From contig CM067539.1 of the NCBI GenBank assembly GCA_034509755.1, positions 30,401,001-30,465,000 of the forward strand: a DNA stretch of 64,000 nucleotides. The letters are read 5' to 3'. Shown here in pieces: positions 36,109-46,923 of this stretch. Every line of letters begins with the position of its first letter. The first letter of the stretch is position 1. The DNA comes from Anisodus tanguticus (lineage: Eukaryota; Streptophyta; Magnoliopsida; Solanales; Solanaceae). The translations under genes and the position numbers were made by a program. Below the pieces are notes generated by a model. That model did not search any database, was not told the DNA's origin, and saw only the letters and a list, made by a program, of their open reading frames with translations.

Positions 36109-37302
36109 TCAAATTTCGACCTCTTCAAAGAACACCTTCCTCCCAACAACTTCGTCCCTTTGTACATCAGCATCAACAACTTCTTTAATAGCAGCAACAA
36201 CTTCACTATGTTGTGCAACTTCAGTTTCTTCCCTCTGCTCCCCCTTCACAGAAGCATCTCCCCTTTTTTGTGAAGAAAGCAAAAACAGAAAATGGTCTCT
36301 GGCTTGAACCAAGGCATCTCTGGCAGCATAAACCTCTGCGATTTGTTGGTTGATTTTTTTAATTTGATCCACAAGCCAATTTGTAGGCAGTGTAGACTGT
36401 CTCGGACCAGTGTTGCCTAGATTGTTGGTGACATTTCTGGCAACATTTTCACTTTCAGCTTTCTTCTTCCAGGGTAAGTCGATGACTCTTTCCTTGCTCT
36501 TCAAAATTGCTTTGTTTATAGTGTAAAGCTCCAGAGCCTTCCTTAAAGTGTCTTCTCTCTTGGGCTCAAAGCCTTGGGTAGTTAATACTTTGTAGATCAG
36601 AGAGGGAAAAAGAAGGATTAAAGTTTAATCTTTTTTAGCCAATTTGGTCACTTGATAAAAGATCATTTTTCCTAAATCAACTTTGAATCCTTTCCCAATT
36701 TAAAAAAGCATGGAGTCTTGTTCAAATGTCACAACTGACTCATTTAAGGAAGGACACCAATTGTGAATAGCAATTTTATGGAGGGTGGAAAATAGAGCTG
36801 TTAGTTTGGAGACTGGACATCTAGGGATCCATTTCTTAATTGTACCTCCAGTGAGCTATTCAATCATTGTATCCCTAGATTCTATCACTCGTTCTGCATC
36901 TCTCATTCTCTATTCAGTATCAAGTCTCATACATTGATTTATAATTGAGGGTGTAAATTGATATATCTTGTTATAGATATATACCTTTCCAAATTTCTTT
37001 GAGTAGGTATCCTCTATAGCAGAGTTTAAGTTGGCATAAAACAACCTTATAATCTCATCAATATATGGTTCTTTTCCAGTAATAGAGTCAAGAAGTTGTC
37101 TATCTTCCAGAAATTCCACATGAGAGGAATATTTATATACATGGCAAATTTTTTTAAGCAACAAATATTCCTTGATTTTAGGAGTTTCAGATTTATCTAA
37201 TAACTTACACCTAAAATTTTGGGATAAAAAGATGAACATCATGTAGGAATTCAATTTAGCCTTATCATTGTAAATTTTGAAATTCCTATTAAAACAAGGC
37301 AT
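36109..37302 (-). pseudogene. Env-like / plant-transposon-protein relic downstream of pol
   Basis: Two frames survive. The first, 37302-36910 (MPCFNRNFKIYNDKAKLNSY to YQFTPSIINQCMRLDTE), resembles the plant transposon protein domain found in env-like proteins of Sireviruses. The second, 36504-36109, is charged and may form a coiled coil (IKKINQQIAEVYAARDALVQ). Stops at about 36510-36905 separate them. The position after RNase H and before the 3' LTR supports the env-like assignment. Function in such elements is unproven. Confidence 0.65.
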
Positions 37303-37904
37303 ACAAATAGGGAGAAAATCTGATTTTTCTAAAATCAGTTAAAACCAACATCCCAACAAATATCACAATCTGAAAATGTCAACAGCAATGTTGGCAACAT
37401 TTTGGACGACACAAGTTTTTTGATCCTTCAAATTTTTTTCATTTTGGCAACAAATCAAGATACACTATATATGTATTTTTATGAGTTTAACCACTGGACC
37501 AATGTACATTTTCCCATCGTATCCTTGATCTAATCATAAAACACATACATAAGACTTTTTCATGTCAAAAAAATAAGAATACTTATTTAGTATTCTTAAA
37601 ATTCTTTTTAAGCATTTGATACTCCTATAGAATAGGAACAATATTATTTCAAGGACTTTGACCATTTTGCACAGTTGCCAAATATTTGTATAGGCTTTGC
37701 CTATTTTGATACTCCCTTTTTATGATATATATCATCACAGAGAACGTTATCACATTGAAAACATATTCTTATGAAAGGATCATGCTTGTGTGACCAAAAG
37801 TTATGCACTTTATAACAACAATAATCAGTTAGTGATACTAGAAAGGTAAATGTCACCCAAAATGTTAGACAACGTTTCAACTGATATTCACCAAAACTGG
37901 CTTT

Positions 37905-38474
37905 TTAGAGATTATAAAGACCACGAGATTTTTTCAAACTAGAAAACCTCTCACGGTCCATAGCTTTTGTAAAAATAACAGCTAGTTGATGAATAGTGTC
38001 TACATGTTCAATTTTAACTAGCTGTTTTTCAACTAAATCTCTTAAAAAATATCAATATGTTTTGTACGTGAGTGCTGAACTGGATTTTTGGAAATATTTA
38101 TAGCACTCAAATTATCACAATACAAAATCAAAATGTTGCTAGAAAAATCATAGTCGTCTAACATGTGTCTTAGCCATTTAATTGAGAGCAACAACTTTCA
38201 GCTGCTACATATTCAGATTCAGCAGTTGAAAGTGAGACACAATTTTGTTTACGACTATACCATGAAACAAGATTATTGCCAAGATAAAAACATCCCCCAC
38301 TTGTACTTTTTTTATCATCCATATCTCCAGCCCAATCTGAGTCATTGAATCCTATTAAGTTAGGATTAGTGTCCTTGGAATACCGAATTCCCAAATCACA
38401 TGTGCCAACAACATATCAAATAATACGTTTCACAGCATTTAAGTGGGATATTTTGGGACAGGCTTGAAAACGGG
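37905..38474 (-). pseudogene. Sirevirus-like RNase H relic
   Basis: The frame 38394-38170 reads GIRYSKDTNPNLIGFNDSDW, with the catalytic Asp in the FNDSDW stretch, then LVSWYSRKQN and STAESEYVAA with the catalytic Glu. A frameshift after 38175 leads to a second part with YCDN near 38120, ending at a TAA at 37905-37907. Upstream, an in-frame TGA at about 38419-38421 interrupts the region that extends to the gypsy junction at 38474. Confidence 0.85.
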
Positions 38475-38475
38475 C

Positions 38476-38938
38476 AGTCACGACCTAAACCGGAGGGCCG
38501 CGACGGGCACCCAGAATCCACCCGCCGGGTACCACTAATACTTAGTCATCATTAAATACGGACTAAGCCAAAAGAAAGCACTATGTAAAATCAGGTAACT
38601 AACTTATATATATACATACCCATACCAAGGCCGACAAGGCGATACATGACTGCCACACATAGGACACTTGTCTACAAGCCTCTAAAGAATAAATGACATC
38701 ACAAGGACGGGACAGGACCCCGCCATACCTATATGCGTATATAAAAATATTGTACCACGACCAGACTGCAACTCTGAAACAAATAGAGTGCTCCAACATC
38801 AGTTGAACCAGCAACCTACTAGCGTGAACAATCACCCTCTTTAACTGAACATGCAGGCATGAAACGCAGCGTCCCCGAACAAAAGGGACGTCAGTACGAT
38901 GTACTGAGTATGTCAGGCACGAACAACAGTATAATGGG
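38476..38938 (-). repeat. Ty3/gypsy 3' LTR, low-coordinate part
   Basis: Starts AGTCACGACC, one base from the TGTCACGACC that ends many plant gypsy LTRs when read in reverse, and is split by the 19-kb insertion. The other part is at 57914-59206. Together they are about 1.76 kb. The preceding bases belong to the interrupted Sirevirus RT/RNase H region. Confidence 0.7.
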
Positions 38939-41824
38939 TGTTGACACCCAATTTTGTCCCGTCTTTTCCAATTTATTTGCAATTTTAAATATTTTTAACA
39001 TCTCAAAACAATTTTAATCTATATACATACATGCGTATATATATATATTATTATTCTCTTATTATTATTATTATTCGCATTTTTTACTATCATTTGCATT
39101 TTTTATCATAATCATAAGTTTTATCCGAAAATTCTATGTTATTTTATTCTCGAAAATTGCATCGTATTTCCATTTTTTTAAGCATTAAACATTTCGCAAA
39201 TATTATATTTTATTATTATCACATCGTTATGTTATTTTAAATAATTCACATCTTTTACAAAAAAACAAAAATAATATTTTCAATGTTAAACCCCTTTTAT
39301 ATTTTTTTTTAAAACCCAAAACAATTTCTAACCCATTTCATTTTCCCAACCCAATACAAATTCTACCCAAACAAAATTCACAAGCCCACAAATAAACCCC
39401 CCAATTCTATCCCCTTTTATTTTCGGCCCCCTCCAACCAGACCCGCGGGCCCAATTCCCTTCCCCCCTTCTTATTTTATTTCCACCACCAAAAATTTCAA
39501 CAAACCCCACACCCGAAAATTCCAAACACCCTTTATTATTTTCAACCAACCCAATATTCCCAAAACCTAAAAAAACCAAATCAAAAAATCAAACCCTACA
39601 CCCCCTTCAGCCGCCACACCCGACCCCACACCCCCATACCGGCGACCCCACGTCGCCGGTCACTTCACCCATACCTCTATCCCCTAAAAAACCGCAACCC
39701 ATACCCCAAAAATCCGCCTAAAAATCATCACTTTTTGCCCTTATTTTGAAATTCAAACTATTTTTTTTTCATCTATAAAACCCCCACTTTGTTCTTCATT
39801 TTAGGGGGGAATTTTGGAGGTCGAAAATCTGAATTTTGGGGGTCAAAAATCGGAATTTTGGAGGTCGAAAATCTGAATTTTGGGGGTCAAAAATCTGAAT
39901 TTTGGAGGTCCGAAAATCGAATTCAAGTGTTGAAATCCGAATTTAAAATCTAAGATTCTTCTAAGAATCCGGGTCAGGTAAATTTTCAGATTTTTGTATT
40001 TTTTAATTTGTTGTTGGCTATCTGAAAATCTAAAACAAAAAATAAAAATAAAAATAAAACTGTTGCGGGTCGGGTCGACCCGGTTCGGGTAAATTTCCAG
40101 ATTTTTGTATTTTTTATATTTTGTTGTTGGTTATCTGAAATTTGGAAAGAAATCGATTCGGGTTGAAAATCCGATTCGAGTCGGGTCGACCCGTTTTGAA
40201 TAAATTTTCAGATTTATATCTTTATATGTTGTTGTTGGTTATCTGAAAATAAATAATAAAAAAAATTGTTTTCCGGGTCGGGTCGGGTCGACCCGAAATC
40301 CGAACCGGATCATTGTTCTGTCTCGGGCCGGATTTCAGAAGCAGATTCGAATCCTGCTTCGGTCCGAAAATTTTAGAATTCGGGTCGGACGTTTTAATTG
40401 CAAACTGTTGGTTTATTTTACTGTTTTAAACGTCCGTGCAACGGATATCTTACTGTTTTATTGTTTTTAACTAATACTGCATTTAGGCCGATGAAATTAA
40501 ATTCGATGCCGCGCGCTTTTTTTTTTCTTCTTCTTCTTTCGTTTCTGTTTCAGTTCACTTTTTTGGCATTTAAACATCCGTGCACGGATTGTCTTACTGA
40601 TTTATATAAATACTGCATTTAGGCCGATGAAATTGAATTCGAGGCCGCGTTTTTTTTTATTTTTTTTATTTCTGTTTCAGTTACTGTTTTGGCATTTAAA
40701 CATCCGTGCAACGAATATTTACTGTTTTACTGTCTTACTGTTTTAAACTAAATATCGCGTCTTTTCGAGAATTGCTTCTCGATTTCGGTTTTTTGTTTTG
40801 GTTTAGTTTACTTGTTTTTTAATTAAATACCGCATTTTGGCCGATGAAAAAATATCCGTCGATTTTTGAGGCCTCCACAGTTGTAAAGACGGAAAATAAA
40901 ACTTCAGGGCAAGGATGAAACTTAAATCTTTTTCACCCAAGAGACCAACATGTACGATAGGCAAGGAAACTAAAATGACCAACGAGTCATATGTTCGCAG
41001 CCACGACGTGATTGGAATGATCTTTTCAAAATTTAAGTCTGAGCCCTCCGTAATCAAAACATTTATTGTTTTGGATACGCATCCGAAGTTATGTATATTC
41101 AATTGTTTCTAACCGTTTATTCTTGACAGCTTGCAAAGATAAGTCAAAAAAGGCAAATACCCCTCGGAGATTTCTTATTTTTGTTGTTGTCTTTTACTTT
41201 CTTTAATTCAGCTTTATTTTCATTCTGCATTGTAATATTATTGTACTCGTGAAATTATTGAAATATTTAGAATAGGTAGACATAGAATTAATTAATAGGG
41301 TAGTCTAAACCTGGAAACCCATCGCTAGTTTATCTAATTTTAGGCCCGTCGCCCACAATAATCACCTTGCATACATTTTTATCAATTTTCATACAAATGC
41401 ATACTTATACTCTTTTTTTTCCAGCTTTACATGTATATTAATGCCATACAAATGCATACTTGAACAAAATGTATCATTTTATTAACACCTTGCAATATTA
41501 TTTTTATACTTGTAAAAACATGCATTTTCTTAGTACAATAATTAACCTGAATTTGATCGGATAACCGCAGGTTAGCGGATCTTAAAGGATGCCTAACCCC
41601 TTCCATTTAGGATAATAAAGAACCCTTATCTAGAATTTCATTAGTTTCGCAGACCACAAAATTGGAGTTATTTTGTAATTTTTTTTGTAGTTAGAATTTA
41701 GGTGTCCTAATTCACCTTAGAATAATTAGGTGGCGACTCCTCAAGCAAGCATTTTTTAATCCGTCCGGAGGGAATCGACGCCATCGCGTAGCGAAGCCCT
41801 CGCAGGTCAAAATCGGGCGCGACA
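38939..41824 (+). repeat. Tat-type LTR 1, 2886 bp
   Basis: Contains, in order: a C-rich tract (39400-39710); a TATA box CTATAAAAC near 39774 followed by a G-rich start region; tandem TTTTGGAGGTC/GGGGGTC units (39810-39910); three units of about 115 bp, each ending in GGGTCGACCCG (39970-40310); three degenerate units with ATCCGTGCA and GGCCGATGAAATT (40420-40850); and the terminus AAAATCGGGCGCGACA. Confidence 0.92.
39773..39780 (+). promoter_or_regulatory. Putative LTR TATA box
   Basis: CTATAAAACCCCC, about 835 bp into the LTR, followed after about 30 bp by CATTTTAGGGGGG. It is conserved in all three LTRs (near 47749 and 55847). It is the most likely U3 promoter; inferred from sequence only. 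Confidence 0.5.
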
Positions 41825-41827
41825 GCA

Positions 41828-41845
41828 TGGCGACTCCGCTGGGGA
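41828..41845 (+). other. Primer binding site, tRNA-Arg type (unit 1)
   Basis: TGGCGACTCCGCTGGGGA lies three bases after the LTR end. From memory it differs at one base from the complement of a plant tRNA-Arg 3' end. The second copy is at 49827-49844. The third LTR is followed directly by the target-site duplication, as expected for the terminal 3' LTR. Confidence 0.8.
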
Positions 41846-44800
41846 AACTTTCAGGTTCTTAACCATAGCAAATTCAGGTTAATTATTATTGTGCTTTATA
41901 TTACTCCTTATTTGATCTATTGTTTTAATTGTTTCCTTTTTGAAATTTTGTATGCATAACTGCTTTAATTGCTATATTCTCTTCCTGCTTTTCTTAAATT
42001 GGCATTTAGCTCATATTTCTTCCACTGGAAAATTGACACTATCACACATTACACGTGAGGTGTGTTTTGCGCACCCGCAAATTTCTTTCAAAATTCCAAA
42101 ATTTTAGGAGAGTTGGTATATGCGCGGAGCGTCCGGACCATCCGGTTGGCCGCGTAGCCTTCTCACTCGAGTAGTCCGCTCGGGAACCTTGAGTCTAGTT
42201 AGCCAAATCTTAGAAAATTTAGGATAGAGCTATACCACATTTTATTTTAAGTCATGCATACATACACCTTAGATGGGTCGATACTTGGCATTGACTCCAG
42301 AATTAAGAAATCCACCAAAATTGTCGACGGGTCTCGCTCCCCCAACGACCATCAGCATATTATTTTAGCGTGATAATGATGGACTAATCCAAGCCTAATC
42401 ATGACATGCCGATATTGGAAAATGTACATACATTTTGTCTTCATTTCCAACAAAAGCATTGCAGTTTGACAGCTTGGATTATTCTGTCATTATCTCTAAT
42501 ATTTGGCGTTTAGGCTCACCTCTAGCATAAGAGAGGCTTCATGCATGTTAGGACGCACACTTAATTCCCGCACAATTTGTTTGCTATTTTTCTTCTTTTA
42601 ACTCTGTACATATTATTTAATGCAATAATTAGCTGCTTCAATTCTGTACATATCATACCATATAGTTTGCAACTCTGGGACATAAGTTGTGTCACTGCCC
42701 TAGGATAAAGCGTTCTTGAACATCAAGACTCGGACCTCGTGCAGCAATCAGGGGAGTTTTTTACCATACTTTCACACTCCTACATTTTATTATTCTTTTA
42801 GTGACTTTCCTCCTTTCACCTGGTGCTCTTATTTTTGCAGGAAGATCGTCCTCGCGAACAGTTAGGGGCGGTCGTTCTAAAACATTATTTTTGTATATAC
42901 TCCAGGAAAGAACAAAGCCAAAGGCTTTCACAAAGATGACGGGAAGATGTTTTGACTGGAAAAAGTCAGCCAACACCAGAGTCAACAAGGCGTCACTTTA
43001 GTTGTCTATACTTGTTTTTTATATATATTTTGCAAATTCAGTTGAGATGCTTAATTTTCGTTACATAATTCATTTATATCATACATTTCTACAACATATC
43101 TTTACGAACTACGAGTGTCTGATTCTCACCATACGGTGTGATACGTAGGTAACCCTTCTCGGGTGCGACACCCCTTAAAAAAATGAAAAAAAAAATCAAA
43201 GAGAAAAAAAAAATGATAAAAAAAAACAAATAAAAAATGATTCTGGTTTATCAATCTTTTTTTTTTTCTCATTATATCCTAATGGATAATCTTTTTTTTC
43301 ATTACATCCTATTGTGACAATTATTTTTCCATTTGCATTCATCCTAATGTGGACAATCATTTTTTTTTCATTACATTCATTATATCATGGACAGTCATTT
43401 TACTTTGCATTCGTCCCATAGTGGACAATCATTTGTTTTATACAGTTTTCACTTACTATCCTCTCGTGGATAAATTCTTTTTCAATCATACATTTTTTAT
43501 AACCTATCTGCACGAACTACGCACACCTGATTCTCGTCAAAGATGAGATACGTAGGCAGCCCTAGTTGGGCTCGGTACCCCTTTTTTTCAAAAATACAAA
43601 AAAAAGTAAAAAAAAAATATTCTAAGAATCATTGATTGACTTGGTTGATACCAACACAGTTAGAAGTGTGCATAGGAAAGAACAAATGGAGAAGACTGAC
43701 TTCGTGGTAAACCATAGGTTCTTTTGGTACCTCTCATTCACGCCTGTGTTGACACTTAAAAATTGTTTTGCATGCTTCCAAGATATGAACGAAGCCAACC
43801 TCATCGTTTCATATGCATTGTGTGGTGAGTTTTAGAATAAGTTCAATTACATTGCATTGTGATCTAGAACTTGGCTCGAATGTTTGTTGAGGCGAAATCC
43901 TGAGTAACACTTGGTATAGGAAAGGATCGTAGGCTTTCTTTGATCCGTTTGAGCCTTTCCAGCTTACCAAATAACATTATCCGTAGCATTTCCCCTTTGA
44001 GCCAGAAGCCTATTTTTTTAACAACCACATCTTATGCCTATACCCTTTCTGAGTGCGTACACGCACTATCCCTCTCTTGGCCCGACCTCCTTGAGCGCAT
44101 CAAAAATGTGTAAATTGCTGAAAAAGATCCGAGTTAAAGTTGCAATGTTCCCAACAGAGGAAAAGAAAACAAAACAAAAGGACGACTTCACACAAAGAGG
44201 AAGTCAAAAGCCCCGACAATATTAAAAAAAAAAGAAGGGAAATAACTCCATAAAAGGGCAAAAAGCTCCAAAAAAGAAGAAGAAAAGAAGCAAATCGGCA
44301 TCAAGGCACGCAAGCGCAGACATATTCCAACGCTCAAGGAAGGATTAGTCACTCCTTACCCAAATGATATCCTTTCCTTTCCCCAAGCCTACATTACAAA
44401 CCCATAACAAGCCCTACATGATCCTATACAGAGGGTTCTCACATTGGTGGATACTCACATGACGGCCAAGCCTATGGTATCACAATTGAATGCATTGAAC
44501 ATCTTTCTGAGGGTGAGTGTACTTCTCTAGACGTCCCAAAGTTCAAAATACTGAAATACATTTGAGAAAGGGACTTTCTTTCAGTGAGGGCATTTGAAAC
44601 ATGAGGTTGCATATGTCAAAACCTTGGCTTGAAGCAAGTGTCGATACTCAGGTATGTCTGAGGTAGCATCTGAAGCTGTAGAAATTACCCTGAAGTCAGC
44701 CTCGGTTATACAGAGAGCAGTAACGGGAACCCTAAGCACATTACTAATTGTTGGTACCAACTGAAGTCAAAATATGATTCTGTCTTTTTCATATTTTCAA

Positions 44801-44937
44801 AAAAAAAAAAAAAAAAAAAAAACAAAACAAAAAGAAAACCTTGCAAAATATATTGCATCATTTTTCAAACTCAAGTCACTCTTTTACAAAAAAAAAAAAA
44901 AAAAAAAAAACATTCTACAAATACAAATCGTTTTTGC
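41846..44937 (+). other. Internal region of unit 1, non-coding first part
   Basis: Leader-like sequence with two degenerate copies of a GAACTAC...GATACGTAGG module (43106 and 43514). Several T-rich and A-rich runs and short variants of TGGACAATCATTTT occur at 43280-43450. Short frames such as 43632-43835 are conserved in unit 2 only because the units are near-identical. No gag or pol motif was found on either strand. Confidence 0.7.
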
Positions 44938-45420
44938 TTGCATGAACTACGTTATGACCTGATTCCCTCGGCGGGATACGTAGGCAGCCACATCGGCTTC
45001 GGTCCAATTTTGGAAAACCTTACAAATTCCGATTGTCATGAACTACGTTATGACCTGATTCCCTTGGCGGGATACGTAGGCGGCCACATCGGCTTCGGTC
45101 CCATTTTCAGAAAATCCTTACAATCTCTTTTGCCGCATGAACTACGTTATGACCTGGATTCCCTCGGCGGGATACGTAGGCCGCCACATCGCTTCGGTCT
45201 CATTTTTAGAAAACCCTTGCAAAATCCATTTTGCCGCATGAACTACGTTATGACCTGATTCCCACGGCGGGATACGTAGGCAGCCACATCGGCTTCGGCC
45301 CCATTTTTGAAAAAAAAAAAATTCTTCACAATCCCATTTGCTTACAACGAACTACGTTATGACCTGATTTCCTTTGTCGGAATACGTAGGCGGCCTATAT
45401 CGGCTTCGGTCACACCATTG
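44938..45420 (+). repeat. Five GAACTACGTTATGACC...GATACGTAGG repeats, unit 1
   Basis: Copies begin at 44944, 45040, 45139, 45240 and 45349, spaced 96-109 bp. Each has GAACTACGTTATGACCTG, a short GC-rich inverted spacer with GGCGGG, then GATACGTAGGC and a CATCGGCTTCGGTC-type end. Poly-A runs precede and separate them. The unit also occurs singly as degenerate copies upstream. Confidence 0.9.
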
Positions 45421-45879
45421 GAATTTTTCTTCCATTATCTTGCACACAACGCAATGTGCTTACATGATTTCCTTAACATGACAAGCAAGTGGCCCGCACA
45501 AACTCGACTTTATCCAGTTGGAAGTTCATCATCTTCATATATACTAGAAACTGGGGCATTTTTTTTTAGGGTTCACTGCAGGCATATGCCAATGGACCTA
45601 GAAAATGCCAGACAACTAAGTCTTCAATCTAAACCAGTCTGAGCTTGCAAGCGTCAAGGGCAAAAACTATAAAGTCAAATACGAATCAACCGCCCCTGCC
45701 CCCCAAACTCACAAATTTCTTTGAGTGCAGGTCTTCAGGTTGACAAAGGCGGGAAGCCGCGACATGAGGCTTAATTTCGCAAAGAATTCCCGCATCGCCG
45801 CTCACCACAAGGATCACGTTCCTATTGAGCGTCTGTAAAAAAAAAAAAAAAAATCTTGACCTACAGGGTCCCAGCTACT

Positions 45880-46660
45880 ATGTCCGTGCAAGGACGATAT
45901 TTCGACTCACAGGGGTCACACTCTGCATTTCGTCCATGCAACGACGACATCTGCATCACGTCTAAACAACGACGTCATTCAGCATTATGCCCATACAACG
46001 GCGTCATCAGCAACGTCCATACAACGACGTCATCAGCATTACGCCCATACAACGGCGTCATCAGCATTACGTCCATACAACGACGTTATCAACATTTCGT
46101 CCATACAACGACGACATCAGCATTACGCCCATACAACGGCATCACGGCATTACGCCCATACAACGACGTTATCAGCATTACGTCTATACAACGACGTGAT
46201 CAGCATTGCGCCCATACAACGGCGTCATCAGCATTACGCCCATACAACGGCGTCACAACATTACGCCCATACAACGGCGTCATCAACATTACGCCCATAC
46301 AACGGCGTCATCAGCATTACGCCCATACAACGGCGTCATCGGCAACGCCCATACAACGGCGTCATCAGCATTACGCCCATACAACGGCGTCATCAGCATT
46401 GCGTCTATACAACGACGTCATCAACAACACGTCCATACAACGACGTCATTTCAACCCATGTGGGTCACAAACGCATCACGTCAATACAACGACGACATTT
46501 TAGGCACCCACCTTCCAATGCGGGTATTTTATTTAATTTCGGTCAGCGCCCACCTTCTAACACGGATATTTTAATTTAAATCACGCCTATGCAACGGCAC
46601 CATCTGCATAACGTCTAAGCAACGACGTCATCTCATTACGCATATGCTACGACATCATCA
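45880..46660 (+). repeat. Minisatellite, 28-bp core CATACAACGRCGTCATC, unit 1
   Basis: Over twenty units of about 28 bp (some 21-22 bp) share CATACAACGGCGTC or CATACAACGACGTC and a CAGCATTACG spacer. Long frames run through it in all three forward phases, giving peptides such as IQRRHQHYAHTTASS. That reflects a repeat free of stops rather than a gene. It is CpG-rich, and each unit contains a TGACGYCG core on the reverse strand. Confidence 0.92.
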
Positions 46661-46923
46661 TCATCAGGGAAGCATGGCAAACATTGTACCGCCCTTCCCA
46701 AGTATCTCGCCACATCCGCAACCAGTGTCATCATAAGTCGACACTGGGGCATTGTTTCTTGAATGTGCACCATCTTTTTGCAACTTCTCTCCCCCCCGGA
46801 ATTCTATTTCTACCATGCATACCTAATCTTCCTTCAGGTCCCGTTGATCAGGACAAAATTGGCTACTCAGTCAACTTCTTTGGCAGAAAACTCTTTCATC
46901 ATCTCCGGCCAAAGAGGGGCATC
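46661..46923 (+). other. 3' internal end with polypurine tract, unit 1
   Basis: The polypurine tract AAAGAGGGGC lies at 46911-46920, three bases before LTR 2. The matching tract in unit 2 is at 55009-55018. No coding region was seen. Confidence 0.75.

Larger units (their letters stand above)
34887..38474 (-). mobile_element. Sirevirus-like Ty1/copia, 3' part only
   Basis: In minus-strand order: the C-terminal RT/RNase H region (38474-37905), an env-like region (about 37302-36109), the polypurine tract AAAAGGGGGAGA next to the LTR, and the 3' LTR (35732-34887). An extra open region between pol and the 3' LTR, together with this polypurine tract, is characteristic of Sireviruses. The element is cut at 38474/38476 by the gypsy LTR. 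Its 5' half is not seen in the window. Confidence 0.8.

Noticed and set aside
36109..36504. Charged frame as a separate host gene
   Set aside because: Its place between a copia RNase H and a polypurine tract plus LTR on the same strand fits an element-encoded region better.
40803..41102. Minus-strand frame repeated in all three Tat-type LTRs (48747-49100, 56892-57191)
   Set aside because: It lies inside an LTR, has different ends in different copies and resembles no known protein.
43632..43835. 67-residue frame identical in both Tat-type units (51626-51829)
   Set aside because: The units are nearly identical throughout, so identity is no evidence of coding; no family match and no preserved partner domains.
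45856..46579. Long overlapping plus-strand frames with IQRRHQHYAHTTASS-type peptides (also 53858-54677)
   Set aside because: They run in several phases through a stop-free minisatellite and change with unit number, so they are repeat artefacts rather than genes.
45880..46660. Regular short repeats that could suggest a CRISPR array
   Set aside because: Units are contiguous and variable with no unique spacers, in a plant LTR element; it is a minisatellite.
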